A DNA stretch of 64,000 bases from G039954875 sp047528275 (GCA_047528275.1 CP180023.1:992001-1056000), one strand, 5' to 3'; shown: positions 17,670 through 27,097, numbered from the stretch's first letter. Translations and numbers: made by a program. Notes: generated from the letters alone by a model not told the origin.

Positions 17670-18236
17670 ATGGGGAAATTCCTTATCGTTGGTTTGGGTA
17701 ATGTGGGGACAATGTATGAGAAGACACGGCACAATGTAGGTTTTTGGATACTCGATACGCTTGTAAAAATTCATTCGTCATCTTTTACTTCAAAAAGGTT
17801 AGGGGCTATTGCCCAGCTAAATTTTAAAGGTAAATATTTTATCTTATTGAAGCCCGCTACGTATATAAATCTTAGTGGAAAGGCTGTATACTATTGGATG
17901 CACAAGGAAAAAATCTCTTTGGAATTCTTGTTTGTTGTAACCGATGACATTCATCTAGACCTTGGAGTACTACGTATTAGGACCAAGGGTAGTGATGGGG
18001 GGCATAATGGGTTGAAGAGTATTCAAGAGAGTTTGGGAACTTCTTTTTATACACGATTACGCTTTGGTATAGGGAATCATTTTCCTAAGGGTAAGCAGAT
18101 AGATCATGTTTTAGGAGCTTGGATGGAAGAAGAACTTTCAAAGCTTCCGCAACGATTAGTAAAGGCTACTGAGGCTGTATTATCTTTTGGTTTGGTGGGG
18201 TTGCAACAGACGATGGATCGTTTTAATGGACAATAA
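17670..18236 (+). CDS. pth: Peptidyl-tRNA hydrolase
   Basis: Pth releases tRNA from peptidyl-tRNA dropped by ribosomes and is essential. The 188-residue protein from the ATG at 17670 starts KFLIVGLGNVGTMYEKTRHN, with the catalytic-type histidine at position 21; the later DDIHLDLGVLRIRTKGSDGG and GHNGLKSI motifs are also intact. An alternative GTG start six codons upstream (17652) exists but adds residues not seen in the family. The gene stands alone between a decayed SDR region and tRNA-Arg. Confidence 0.92.
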   Translation: MGKFLIVGLGNVGTMYEKTRHNVGFWILDTLVKIHSSSFTSKRLGAIAQLNFKGKYFILLKPATYINLSGKAVYYWMHKEKISLEFLFVVTDDIHLDLGVLRIRTKGSDGGHNGLKSIQESLGTSFYTRLRFGIGNHFPKGKQIDHVLGAWMEEELSKLPQRLVKATEAVLSFGLVGLQQTMDRFNGQ

Positions 18237-18261
18237 GTGGTATGAACTTTTTCTATTTATT

Positions 18262-18269
18262 TATGTTTG
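18262..18269 (+). promoter_or_regulatory. TAnnTTTG promoter box for tRNA-Arg
   Basis: TATGTTTG ends eight bases before the first base of the tRNA, the spacing expected for a -7 element with a transcript starting just upstream of the mature 5' end. Confidence 0.55.
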
Positions 18270-18277
18270 CGGAAACA

Positions 18278-18350
18278 GGCCTCGTAGTTTAACCGGATAG
18301 AATATGGGATTCCGGTTCCCATGGTGAGGGTTCGAGTCCCTCCGAGGTCA
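18278..18350 (+). tRNA. tRNA-Arg (anticodon CCG)
   Basis: A complete cloverleaf can be drawn: acceptor GGCCTCG pairs with CGAGGTC (one G-T), D arm with AACCGGATA loop, anticodon stem TGGGA/TCCCA around loop TTCCGGT giving anticodon CCG (codon CGG), and T arm GAGGG/CCCTC around TTCGAGT. The discriminator base is A and the CCA end is not encoded. Confidence 0.93.
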
Positions 18351-18600
18351 CAAGGTTAAGTTGTACTGATTTGATTCTAATAGTTTGTAAGTAATGGTTT
18401 GATTTCTTCATAATGTTCTATCTAAGCCTTATTTCCTTCTGTTGACATTTTGATTTTCGGAAGTTTGTCCATCGTCCTGTTTACATAGGGAATGCTTTAT
18501 TATTTCTATATCATTCATAATCATTCGTTTACTCCTTTCAAAGGAGTCATTTAAGGCGTAAGAGAAAGGGTACGATTGCAATGTTCTCATCTACTTATGG
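18351..18600. other. Unassigned spacer between tRNA-Arg and the cupin remnant
   Basis: No gene recognised. A minus-strand stretch near 18415-18485 reads IPYVNRTMDKLPKIKMST, which looks like coding text from a lost gene but was not identified. Confidence 0.3.
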
Positions 18601-18960
18601 GTCTCTCTCCTGTCTTGCCTATTTTTAGATCCCCCAGTCTATTCCGTCGAGTTGTGCCCTTCTACACCTGCCGAAATTACGATGATATCACCAGCTTGTA
18701 TTTTTATTTTCTTTCCTTTTTATCCTCCTAGGTGTACTATAATCCAAGCCATTGTCTACCCCTAATACTTCATTCCAAATGCTATGATAATGGTGAAAGG
18801 GATAAATACCATTTTGCTAGGAATTTTCCCAATTATTGGTTGAAAATATCTGTTCTAACTATGAGGACCTTTGCTGTTTACTGTAAGTAAACACTTCACA
18901 CGATAAAGTAGAAATGGAAACTTGCTATTGGAATCATACCATGGTCTTTAAAATAAAATA
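18600..18960 (-). pseudogene. YjlB-like cupin, decayed
   Basis: On the minus strand near 18740-18850 the text reads QNGIYPFHHYHSIWNEVLGV and, after a frameshift, near 18640-18715 KIKIQAGDIIVISAGVEGHN. Together these match the cupin fold of the YjlB family, where HHYHSxxHE binds metal and GDxIVIPAGVGH is the second cupin motif. A stop precedes the histidine motif and the C terminus is missing. Function of the family is not established; small cupins often accompany redox enzymes. Confidence 0.6.
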
Positions 18961-19202
18961 TTCCTATTTATTTGGGTTGCATAGTCATCATTTTAGTGCT
19001 GATAAATAAATCGATAGTTAATAAGCTGCTCAAGAATAAAAATTTTCTTCGTTTCATGAGAGGAGGATATGCAATTTGTTATAAAATCTTATGAAAGGTT
19101 GATTTATGATGTATTGGATCTGTAAAGTGTGGGATTTCTCCTTAGAATGAAGGTTGTTTTATTGTCTCTAAGGTGGATTATACTTACCTGTTAAAATAGG
19201 AT

Positions 19203-19820
19203 ATGTATATCTCGATCGCAGGTAATATCGCTGTGGGGAAGAGTAGTACGCTTACCTTTTTTTTTATTGTCCAAGCATTATTGTTGGAGACCGCATTATA
19301 AAGGTGTAGAGGATAATCCGTATCTAGATCATTTTTATAACAATATGAGTCGTTGGGTATTTCATCTTTAGATTTATTTCCTCAGTCATCGATTCAAAAG
19401 AATAATGAAAATATGATCCAAGATCATACCATCTATGAGGATGCATATATTTTTTCGGCCAATTTACATGAATATGGGCCTGCTCGATACGAGGGGTCAT
19501 ACTATGTATAGGGATTTGTTTGAGTTAATGTAAAAGTATTTCCTCCATCCTCCGGATCTATAGATTTATCTTAAGGATTCGATATCGAACCTAATCGATC
19601 GGAATTCATAAGTGTAATAGGTAGAATCAGAATACGATTAGTATAGATAGGATCATCTCAGTCGATTAAATGAGCGTCAAGAGGCGTGAATCAAGATTTA
19701 TAATCAAGGGAAATTACTGATCTTTAATGTGAGAATGTTTTGAATTTTGTCGATGAGCCTGAGTATTTGGGTATGATCACCCATAGAGTAGATAGCGAAT
19801 TATATGGTTTGTTATAGTTC
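19203..19820 (+). pseudogene. Deoxynucleoside kinase, decayed
   Basis: Plus-strand text starts MYISIAGNIAVGKSSTLT, the P-loop start of the deoxyadenosine/deoxyguanosine kinase family, and continues in broken frames with WRPHYKGVEDNPYLDHFYNN, MSRWVFHL, GLLDTRG, YRDLFELM, HPPDLIYL-like, SRLNERQEA and YNQGKLLIFNV, in the right order over about 205 codons. Frameshifts (for example within a run of T at about 19255-19266) and several stops disrupt it. The intact enzyme would salvage deoxynucleosides. The collinear match is long, so the assignment is firm even though the gene is dead. Confidence 0.8.
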
Positions 19821-19911
19821 TTGACAATAAAATCTCTTAGATGAAGATCGTCTTAATGTGTATAGTTCTAGCTTGATATTTGAAATGAGCATTTGTTTAT
19901 CTGATCATTAA

Positions 19912-22041
19912 CTAGGGATTTTTCTCAAAAAGTTTGTTTCGATAGTCTTCTATCTTGGCTTTATCTTTTAATGCCTTTAGTATGGCCTCTATGGATTTTC
20001 TTCTCAGTAGAGCGTTGTTAGCTTGTATTTCTTGGGTGTAGTCGGAGATTTTTGGTGCTTTAATGCGTTCGCTGGTATGGATGATGAAAACGCCTTGCTC
20101 GCCTGCTATGGGTTTGGAAATCTGTTTCAATGGTAGGCCAAAAGCTGCACCTATTACCTTGGGTTCTCTTCCTATTTCTTGAATGGTGGGGTTATTAAAG
20201 TTGATCACATTGGCTTTTTTTACTTTTTTAGAAAAGACTGCAGCGAGTCCTTCTAAGTCTTTTCCGGAATGTTTTTGTATGTTGTTGAATAAGATTTTGG
20301 TAAGTTTTTTTTTCTTCAAAATGGGAGTGACTTTGTCTTTTATTTTTTCAATCGTAGCAAGTCCTTCAGATTGTATATCAGATATATAAGCTATTATATA
20401 GTCTTTATTAGAGGTAGTGAATAGCTTGGTTTGGCCTGGTTTTCGTTTTTCGTCAAATGCCCAACGTATGATCTCTCCATCTGAATCAGAATTCAATTCT
20501 TTAATGTTGGGTTGGGATATTACGATGTCTCTTGAGATAACGTTTTGATAGCCTTTTTTTCGTGCGTTATTAATGAGGGTACTCAGGCTTGCTTTATTAT
20601 TTTCTTGGATGAATCGTGTGGCATTGCTGTAGAGTGTGGTTTCGGTTTTTTTGGATGGATTGATGCTTTTCAGAATAATGACTAGTTGATAAGCGGGTTT
20701 CAATGGGCTTTTGTCATCGATCTGGATGATGTGGTAACCAAGTGGGGTTTCGGCGATACCTATAGCACCTTTGGGGTTTTCGTTTAGGAATTTTTGATAT
20801 TGGGGGATAAGTTCTTGTGCATTGTTGTTGGTCCAACCAAGGCTCCCTTTGTTTTGTGTAGTGCTTGGATCGTCGGATTTTTGAGTAAGGATTTTAAATT
20901 GGGTTGGATCGGATTTGATAGTGGCGTAAAGAGTATCAGCTATTTTTTTGGCTTCTTCCTTGCTTCGATTGGACGAGCTGCGTATAGCACCTTTGTAGGT
21001 GATGAGGATATGGCTAGATCGTGTTGCTTCCGAGCGCATTTCTTTCCCAGTCAGCTTGGTCATAATATAGACGTTTTCTTGCCTGGTAGGACCATAGATA
21101 TCTCCTATATGAGCATTTTTTACAAAGTCTTTCAAGAAGGGGGGAAGGGAGGTTTCTGTGTAGTAATTTGAGTTATAAGGAATTTCCGAATGAATTGAGG
21201 TAAATAGGGAGTCGTTGGTCGTAGTTTTGAATTCCTCAGCTAGACTATCTACTTGTTTTTTGATCGTTTCGATATCTTCAGGAGAGGATTGGGATGGGAA
21301 AATGACTAGGCCGAGATCTCGAGTAGCTGGTCTTTTGTAGCGTGGTGCGTGGGTTTTAATGTAGGTTAAGATCTCCTCGTCTTTGATCGATAGTTTGTAT
21401 TTTTTTTCGTACTCAGCATAAGATAGGAGGATGTAATCGATTTTGGCTGAAGCATTTTTGGCTTGATAGTTCAAAGTAGCTTCTGCTATGGTGGTATTCA
21501 GTCCGTGTATGGGCATTTCCAGGTATTGGCTGACTAGGAGTTGCTTGGGGATTAATTGTTTTTGATAGGTCCAGAGCTTATATTCTTCGGAAGCTTGTGG
21601 GTTATTTTTAGCTGTTTTTTCAAGGTTGGTCAAGTAGAATTTGAATTTATTCGTGTTGAAGTTACCTTTTTTGTCTTGGAAATAGGGGACTTGGCTGTAG
21701 ATGGAGTGTTTGGAAATAGCATTCCAAAAGTCCTTTTCGCTGGTTTCTATGCCTAGTTTTTCAGCTTGCTGATTCAAAAGTTTTTCATCGACCAAGTTTT
21801 CCCAAGCTTGGGAGCTAAGAAAGGTTGCGGGTAGATCTCGGCGAAATTGTCTTTGGAAATTTATTTGATCTATGTATTCTTGGTGATTGATTTCTTCACC
21901 ATCGACTTTGCCAATGATATTCGGGTCTTTTCCTGTGAGATTAGAGAGTATTTTAGGGTCGATAACAAAGCTTAGTAAGGCTAGACCTAGGGCCACGATG
22001 AGCAGCCAGGAGTGTTTTCTAATCTTTCCTAATAGAGCCAT
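19912..22041 (-). CDS. PpiD/SurA-like peptidylprolyl isomerase chaperone
   Basis: A 709-residue inner-membrane-anchored periplasmic chaperone. One N-terminal membrane helix (SWLLIVALGLALLSFVI) is followed by a SurA-N-like domain (GKVDGEEINHQEYIDQINF) and a parvulin rotamase domain around residues 335-450 (SHILITYKG, SLGWTNNNAQELIPQYQKFL, GIAETPLGYHIIQIDD). The remaining C-terminal part resembles the second SurA-N/rotamase-like half of Bacteroidota PpiD proteins. Role: folding of exported and outer-membrane proteins. It is the last gene of an OMP-lptC-CNNM-ppiD run. The reading frame is clean, unlike its downstream neighbour. Confidence 0.88.
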   Translation of the reverse strand: MALLGKIRKHSWLLIVALGLALLSFVIDPKILSNLTGKDPNIIGKVDGEEINHQEYIDQINFQRQFRRDLPATFLSSQAWENLVDEKLLNQQAEKLGIETSEKDFWNAISKHSIYSQVPYFQDKKGNFNTNKFKFYLTNLEKTAKNNPQASEEYKLWTYQKQLIPKQLLVSQYLEMPIHGLNTTIAEATLNYQAKNASAKIDYILLSYAEYEKKYKLSIKDEEILTYIKTHAPRYKRPATRDLGLVIFPSQSSPEDIETIKKQVDSLAEEFKTTTNDSLFTSIHSEIPYNSNYYTETSLPPFLKDFVKNAHIGDIYGPTRQENVYIMTKLTGKEMRSEATRSSHILITYKGAIRSSSNRSKEEAKKIADTLYATIKSDPTQFKILTQKSDDPSTTQNKGSLGWTNNNAQELIPQYQKFLNENPKGAIGIAETPLGYHIIQIDDKSPLKPAYQLVIILKSINPSKKTETTLYSNATRFIQENNKASLSTLINNARKKGYQNVISRDIVISQPNIKELNSDSDGEIIRWAFDEKRKPGQTKLFTTSNKDYIIAYISDIQSEGLATIEKIKDKVTPILKKKKLTKILFNNIQKHSGKDLEGLAAVFSKKVKKANVINFNNPTIQEIGREPKVIGAAFGLPLKQISKPIAGEQGVFIIHTSERIKAPKISDYTQEIQANNALLRRKSIEAILKALKDKAKIEDYRNKLFEKNP

Positions 22042-22084
22042 AGATCATGAGGTTTGATATAGTGGCGAAAGTACGATTTAATGG

Positions 22085-23368
22085 TCAAATAATGAAGTTT
22101 GTATTCTTCATTTTTTTTCGGATAAGGACTTCTTCTATCTTATTTTTGGAAACTTTTTTAACTTGGAAGTAGAGGTCATTCAATATTAATATCTCACCTT
22201 CTTTTGGAATGTTTTTTGTATGGAATACGATCAGGCCGCTAAGGGTTTCATATTCTTCTAATTCAGGTAGTTCGAGCTTGTATTTATCATTGAGATAGTC
22301 AATCTCAAGACGGGCTGAGAAGAGGAATTCATTTTCAGTAGTCTTTTTTTCGATGCGTTGGACTTTGTCGTGTTCGTCTTCGATATTACCGAGTAACTCT
22401 TCCAAGACGTCTTCAATGGTGATGAGTCCTGCTGTGCCACCGTATTCATCTAGCACGATGGCTACACTTTTTCGTTTTTTGATCAGTAGGTTCATAATTT
22501 CCTGCGCGGGCATGGTCACGTGAACGAATTCTATGAGTAAGAGGATCGAACGGAGATCTTTGGGTTTTTTAAACAATTCGAGGTAATGGATGTATCCGAT
22601 GATATCATCTACATTTTCTTTGTAGACAATGATTTTCGATAGGCCTTCATCTGTGAATTTTTGGCTAATCTCTTCGATGGGGGTATCTACTTCTACGGCA
22701 ATCATTTCTTTGCGGGGTATCATGCATTCACGGGCTTTTATCTCAGAAAAATCCAGTGCTTTGTGGAAGATTTTCACTTCGGGTTCGATCTTGGCTGGCT
22801 TGGTATCTTGTATTTTTTCTAAAATAAAAAGGCCTAGATCTTTTTTATCGAAAATCTTTGCTTGGTTTTTTTCTCTGTATCCTATAATTCTGAGAAAACC
22901 GTTGGAGATCAACATAATAAATCGGGTCAAGGGGGAAAAGAGCTTAAAGATACCGTAAGTGGGAATGATAAAGAATTGCAACGATTCGTGAGAATATAGT
23001 CCAAAGATGAGTTTGGGTAAAAACTCTGCTGTAATCAAGATAACTAGAGTTGATAAAAGGGTTTGTAAAAACAAAATCCATAGCGAATCGTCATGTTGTA
23101 CTGGTACGGTAGGGGATACCAATCTCCAGATGAGCCGTCCCATGTAGATCCCATAGATGACTAGTGCGATGTTATTGCCTATGAGCATGGTAGCAATGAA
23201 TTCTCTGGGTTGTCCTATAATTTTAGATAATAGCCTTGACTGCAAGGTGTCTTTCTTTTTTTCCAATTCTATCTGAAAGCGATTAGAGGAGATGAAGGCC
23301 ATCTCCATACCTGAGAAGAAGGCGGACATGAGTAGGGTTATCAAGATTATACTAATGCAAGTCGTCAT
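22085..23368 (-). CDS. CNNM/CorC-type transporter with CBS domains
   Basis: A 427-residue member of the hemolysin C/CNNM family: N-terminal DUF21 membrane domain with three to four helices (ISIILITLLMSAFFSGMEMA; FIATMLIGNNIALVIYGIYM), a CBS pair at about residues 205-330 (VKARECMIPRKEM-like segment, VLDEYGGTAGLITIEDVLEE) and the C-terminal CorC/HlyC domain. Members move or sense Mg2+ or Co2+; in gliding Bacteroidota the paralogue GldE belongs here too. The ATG overlaps the lptC stop by four bases. Which ion, and whether this is the GldE orthologue, cannot be told from sequence alone. Confidence 0.85.
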   Translation of the reverse strand: MTTCISIILITLLMSAFFSGMEMAFISSNRFQIELEKKKDTLQSRLLSKIIGQPREFIATMLIGNNIALVIYGIYMGRLIWRLVSPTVPVQHDDSLWILFLQTLLSTLVILITAEFLPKLIFGLYSHESLQFFIIPTYGIFKLFSPLTRFIMLISNGFLRIIGYREKNQAKIFDKKDLGLFILEKIQDTKPAKIEPEVKIFHKALDFSEIKARECMIPRKEMIAVEVDTPIEEISQKFTDEGLSKIIVYKENVDDIIGYIHYLELFKKPKDLRSILLLIEFVHVTMPAQEIMNLLIKKRKSVAIVLDEYGGTAGLITIEDVLEELLGNIEDEHDKVQRIEKKTTENEFLFSARLEIDYLNDKYKLELPELEEYETLSGLIVFHTKNIPKEGEILILNDLYFQVKKVSKNKIEEVLIRKKMKNTNFII

Positions 23369-23886
23369 GATGCATTATGTTGGTTGAGGTGGATGAATCC
23401 ATTAGTGTTTTTCAAGGTGATTTCTTTCAAGTCATCAGATCCTTCCAATCCTTTTTTTGCATTTAGTATTGTCCCATCGGCACGATAGATTTCGGTGGGG
23501 ACATCGTTGTAGATCTTTCGTTCTCTTCTATTCCAGAAGAGGTGTGAAGTTTTTAGGGTGTCTTTGCTTGGATTAATGATTATCACATTTCCACGGGCTT
23601 CATAATGTTTTTCTTCATCGATGATTTTAGCACAGTCAGCTTGTAATGAGCCTGTTTGATCTTTTTTCTCCTCATAGTAATAGAGCTTCACTCCTTTGGG
23701 AAATAGAGTGTAAGGTTTTTCTTTTTTGATAAAGGCATATTCCTCAATGAGTGGTGCTTTGAGATTGATCTTCACTAAACCAGAATCCTTTAAGATGACC
23801 TGTGCCCGGATAAAGATTCTGGAAGCAAATATTTTTCCTTTTTGAGAGGATGGACTAGTTTTTTCCCCACAGCAGAAAAGGAACAT
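23365..23886 (-). CDS. lptC: LPS export periplasmic protein LptC
   Basis: LptC passes lipopolysaccharide from the inner-membrane LptBFG pump to the LptA bridge. The 173-residue frame shows the Bacteroidota LptC pattern: KINLKAPLIEEYAFIKKEKP, TLFPKGVKLYYYEE, LQADCAKIIDEEKHYEARGN and LKTSHLFWNRRERKIYND. The annotated ATG gives MFLFCCGEK, cutting a signal sequence in half. In the same frame upstream the codons read IFSSIGLMFLFCCG, a hydrophobic core plus lipobox, but no start codon follows before a stop. An ATG at 23934-23936 with AAAAAA after it is one base out of frame; seven As would give MKKTYTISTKIF joined to this signal. Either the gene has a frameshift at the poly-A, slippage corrects it, or the read is wrong by one base. 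Confidence 0.8.
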   Translation of the reverse strand: MFLFCCGEKTSPSSQKGKIFASRIFIRAQVILKDSGLVKINLKAPLIEEYAFIKKEKPYTLFPKGVKLYYYEEKKDQTGSLQADCAKIIDEEKHYEARGNVIIINPSKDTLKTSHLFWNRRERKIYNDVPTEIYRADGTILNAKKGLEGSDDLKEITLKNTNGFIHLNQHNAS

Positions 23887-23980
23887 CAGGCCTATTGATG
23901 AAAATATCTTGGTTGAGATGGTATACGTTTTTTCATTTCATTGTGCACCTATCATGCATAGCATTCGTAAATTCAGGAGG

Positions 23981-25291
23981 TTAGTTATAAATTTTTTTCT
24001 GAAACCATTCTGCTCCAAAAGTAAAGCCTATCTTGAGACTGAGATAATTTTCTTTGGTCAGATTACCCTGAGTAGTACCTCTTTGTCCTAGAGCTAGACC
24101 GATGTTTAAATAGGACTGTTTTTCTCGCAATTCTCTTTTAAATCTGATGGGTAATCCTATCCCTAATGTCAGGACATAGTCCGAAATACATTGATTGTTA
24201 ATGTATAGCGGTGTGTTTTCATAATATAAGCCAGCACGATAAATAACTTTAGCAAAATAACTTTTGTAAGAATTGTATTGAGGGATCCAATAGCCACCTA
24301 ATGCGAATCTTTGTGAGTTTCTATAAGTTTCGTCAAAACCTTTGACCGGTTTGGGTTGGATCGCATTAAGATCAGAGATTTTTTGCCAATTGTATTGTGC
24401 ACTGAACATCCACTTGTAATCTTCCCCATAGGAGAGCCCTAGACTGGCAGACATTGGTAATCTTAATGGGATATTTTCAGTAGTATCTACAGTAGTTTTT
24501 GTCGTCCAAATTTCTTTACCTAGTTCTCCTGTGAATATACTGGTAGCATCCCTCTGTATCCTCCTTACAGTGACTTTATTTCCAATACCATGGGTAGCAC
24601 CTATAGACCATCGTTTACCCCCTTCACGGGGTAATGTGTACAACACACCAGCCGTCAACTGGATCCCCTTGATGTGGTCTTCTTGATGAGATATTTTGGA
24701 ATTATCTGTCCAATGGAAAGATTGATATTGATTTTCCAGATATCCGAATAAAAAATTTCCCCTTAAGCCGACGCTCCAATTTTCATCAATCTTATAGCTT
24801 AAAAAAGTATGAAAAGAATTAAGACCACTACCTCCTTTGATAGTTTTTTGTTGGCTGTAAGCTTGGTTAAAAGATTCATTGGCGTACATCCGGTTGAAGT
24901 ATCCTGTATATGGTTGATAACCAAAACCTAATGTAAAACTCTTACTGAGTGGGAAGCCTAGAGAAATGTTTGAAAAGTAAAAGGTGCCTTGGTATCTCGA
25001 TGTTTTGTTTTCTGAAAAACTCATCTGATCGATCGTAGTATTGGTGCTAAATAGCGTCGTGTTCACCTTCAAATTAACTGCCGGATTGGAAAAATTCAAG
25101 TTTGCACCAAAAGGATCTTCATAAGCTGTGGCAATACCACCCATACTGTTGGTGACCACATCATTATTAAACTTTTGCTCGCCTAATCCGAAATAACTGT
25201 AAGACGAAACGGAAAGCCGTTGTCCATGTACTATAGTCAAAAGTGAAAGAAACATCAGTAGCAGAAAGATGGGATTTTTTTTTGAAAGCAC
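23981..25291 (-). CDS. Outer-membrane beta-barrel protein
   Basis: A 436-residue exported protein. The signal peptide is clear (KNPIFLLLMFLSLLTIVHGQ, cleavage after HG), and the mature part opens RLSVSSYSYFGLGEQKF and SNSMGG-like text typical of a Bacteroidota family of FadL/PorV-resembling barrels. Many alternating amphipathic strands ending in aromatic residues follow, finishing with LSLKIGFTFGAEWFQKKIYN, a barrel-like C terminus. In free-living relatives a gene of this type lies between coaX and lptC, matching the position here, although coaX is absent. Its cargo is unknown. It starts the OMP-lptC-CNNM-ppiD run. Confidence 0.75.
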   Translation of the reverse strand: MLSKKNPIFLLLMFLSLLTIVHGQRLSVSSYSYFGLGEQKFNNDVVTNSMGGIATAYEDPFGANLNFSNPAVNLKVNTTLFSTNTTIDQMSFSENKTSRYQGTFYFSNISLGFPLSKSFTLGFGYQPYTGYFNRMYANESFNQAYSQQKTIKGGSGLNSFHTFLSYKIDENWSVGLRGNFLFGYLENQYQSFHWTDNSKISHQEDHIKGIQLTAGVLYTLPREGGKRWSIGATHGIGNKVTVRRIQRDATSIFTGELGKEIWTTKTTVDTTENIPLRLPMSASLGLSYGEDYKWMFSAQYNWQKISDLNAIQPKPVKGFDETYRNSQRFALGGYWIPQYNSYKSYFAKVIYRAGLYYENTPLYINNQCISDYVLTLGIGLPIRFKRELREKQSYLNIGLALGQRGTTQGNLTKENYLSLKIGFTFGAEWFQKKIYN

Positions 25292-25429
25292 TAAATCAAT
25301 TTTAATTCAACTCTGGCAAAGATGATTTTTTTATCCTTATGACAAAAATAGGTTACCTTATATAGTGTAAAAGGCTTATTGTTTGGATATATGATACCCA
25401 TGCATTAGAGGCTTTACAGCAAGTTTTTA

Positions 25430-25460
25430 TTGTGATAAGTCATATTTTCTACTATATTTG
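25430..25460 (+). promoter_or_regulatory. Promoter for tRNA-Phe (TTG, 20 bases, TATATTTG)
   Basis: TTG at 25430-25432 and TATATTTG at 25453-25460 are separated by 20 bases, matching both the -33 and -7 elements and the spacing described for Bacteroidota. The tRNA begins 13 bases later. This is the best-formed promoter in the window. Confidence 0.7.
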
Positions 25461-25473
25461 CCGACCGATACTT

Positions 25474-25546
<73 letters not shown>

Positions 25547-26470
25547 CTTTACTTATTTTTATATTATTTACAGTCAAGGGGTTAAGTTATGTAATAAGTA
25601 TTTTTTTATATTTTTTTAAAAAAAAATATTCTTTTCTTCTTCCCACCACTACAGATCGATAAGATTTTATCGCTCTAGGGTTTTTGATGGTAACACTGAC
25701 ATGTAGGCCGATGTGGCAGGTGCTTCTCATGAGAGGGATATATTTCTTAGTTTTGCTTCATCAAAATACTAAAAGCGTTTATAGCATTTTTTTACCTCCG
25801 GTCCGTTTTGTTTAATCATATCTATTGCATAGATTTTTGTATGTTGATCGTTGTAGGTTTGAAACCCGGAGATTTTTTTCGATCTTATTTGATACATTTT
25901 TTTTATTGAGTTTATGAAATTTTTTCAAAATTTAAGACTGGATTGTTGCGTTCTATGAAACAATCATATGCTTGAATGGAATCACTACGGTTGTACCCTT
26001 CGTAATCAATTGGAGTACTTTTAGGGAAAGTTGGCCAAGACATTCTCACTGAGTTGATGTAGCATCTGTCTATCTTATCGAGCTCACTCTGTTGGATGTG
26101 GTGTTAACTAAGATCAAAGGGGCTGCTAAGTTTTTCGCAGAACTCGGAACAGATTTGCATAGAATTGTGGTCTTAGAGGATCACGGGGCGATATTGTTCA
26201 AAAGACCTAGATGTTTCTTCTGTCCTATCTCGATGAACTACTGGGTATAATAAATGCCGTCATAATGGATGTCTTCTTTTTTTGAAAAATTTTGGAAAGA
26301 TATTTTCCATTCGAGGATTATGGGTTGAGGACAATAAATAAAATTTAATCTTATGTCTCTTAAAATGGGTAAATACGATTGGTAAGGGGTTCTGAAGATG
26401 GCTTCAAGAGGTTTTTAAAGATTTTTTAAGGGTTTTGTATACTGAACTAAATTTTTTGCTTTCATTTTTA
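25547..26470. other. Decayed spacer after tRNA-Phe
   Basis: About 900 bases without an intact gene. On the plus strand, near 26065-26210, the text LIELTLLDVVLTKIKGAAKF followed by FAELGTDLHRIVVLEDHGAI is uninterrupted and protein-like, but I could not name the family. Glutamate racemase is the gene I would expect next to ompH in relatives; no trace of its conserved motifs was found on either strand. Confidence 0.35.
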
Positions 26471-26476
26471 TATGTA

Positions 26477-26496
26477 AAACCCCTCATGGGTTTTTT
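26477..26496. terminator. Small hairpin with T-run
   Basis: AAAACCC, a five-base loop CTCAT, then GGGTTTTTT forms a short hairpin followed by T residues on the plus strand. Weak stem; it lies beyond the ompH terminator. Confidence 0.35.
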
Positions 26497-26506
26497 ATTT
26501 TTCTGA

Positions 26507-26538
26507 AAAAAAAACCGTCTTGAATAGGACGGCTTTTT
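26507..26538 (-). terminator. Rho-independent terminator of the ompH-bamA operon
   Basis: AAAAACCGTC and GACGGCTTTTT flank an eight-base loop, giving a CCGTC/GACGG stem framed by A and T runs. It lies 19 bases past the ompH stop and could act in both directions. Confidence 0.65.
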
Positions 26539-26556
26539 GATGAGTTTTGGCGGATA

Positions 26557-27063
26557 TTAGTTGATGCCTAATTCTTTTTTAACATCTTCTGTGATGTCCG
26601 GTCCTTTATTGATCAGTATACCTTTTCCAGGGCTACAATCGTCTACGCGTGTGATAGTTTTGTCTTTCTCAATCACTTTGATTATGGTCTCTTCTATTTT
26701 TTTGTAAATGATGTTGAGGAGTTCATTTTGTTTTTTAGTCAAGTCTTCAGTTGCTATTTTTTGGTACTCCTCTGCTCTTTTTCGTAAGGCGAGTAATTCT
26801 TCGCTACGTTTTTTGTTTTCGTCGGCTTTTTTGGAGGTAGCCTCTTTTTCGTATTGCTGAGATTTTTTTTGAAATTGCTTCACGATTTTCTGAAACTCTG
26901 CATCGTGGGTTTTAGTGAAGGTTTTCAGTTGTTTCTCGGCAGTGGTAAATTCAGGCATTTTTTGGATGACCTCAACGCTATTGATGCATACGATCTTTTG
27001 AGCTATAGCCGGTGTAGATCCGGCTAATAAAAATAATAAAGGAACCGTGTTGATTTTTTTCAT
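26557..27063 (-). CDS. OmpH/Skp family periplasmic chaperone
   Basis: Skp-like proteins hold unfolded outer-membrane proteins on the way to BamA. This 168-residue protein has a signal peptide (PLLFLLAGSTPAIA-Q), then VCINSVEVIQKMPEFTTAEK, which is the family's start, a long charged coiled-coil arm (residues about 45-120, rich in Lys/Glu/Gln) and the closing beta segment GKGILINKGPDITEDVKKEL. The tail KKELGIN is typical of the family. It is the distal gene of the bamA operon and has a terminator behind it. The upstream OmpH paralogue is broken, so this may be the only working copy. Confidence 0.88.
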   Translation of the reverse strand: MKKINTVPLLFLLAGSTPAIAQKIVCINSVEVIQKMPEFTTAEKQLKTFTKTHDAEFQKIVKQFQKKSQQYEKEATSKKADENKKRSEELLALRKRAEEYQKIATEDLTKKQNELLNIIYKKIEETIIKVIEKDKTITRVDDCSPGKGILINKGPDITEDVKKELGIN

Positions 27064-27097
27064 ATGCTTTATTTTTAATTGTATTAAGTATTAAAGT

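Noticed and set aside
20794..21171. 125-codon plus-strand open frame inside ppiD
   Set aside because: It is antisense to a clean, recognisable parvulin-domain gene and has no independent support.
25980..26360. Glutamate racemase pseudogene
   Set aside because: Expected by gene order but none of the conserved racemase motifs (such as the cysteine-containing active-site segments) appears on either strand.
26477..26538. CRISPR-like or repeat array near the ompH terminator
   Set aside because: Just two short unrelated hairpins with A/T runs; no repeated unit with spacers.
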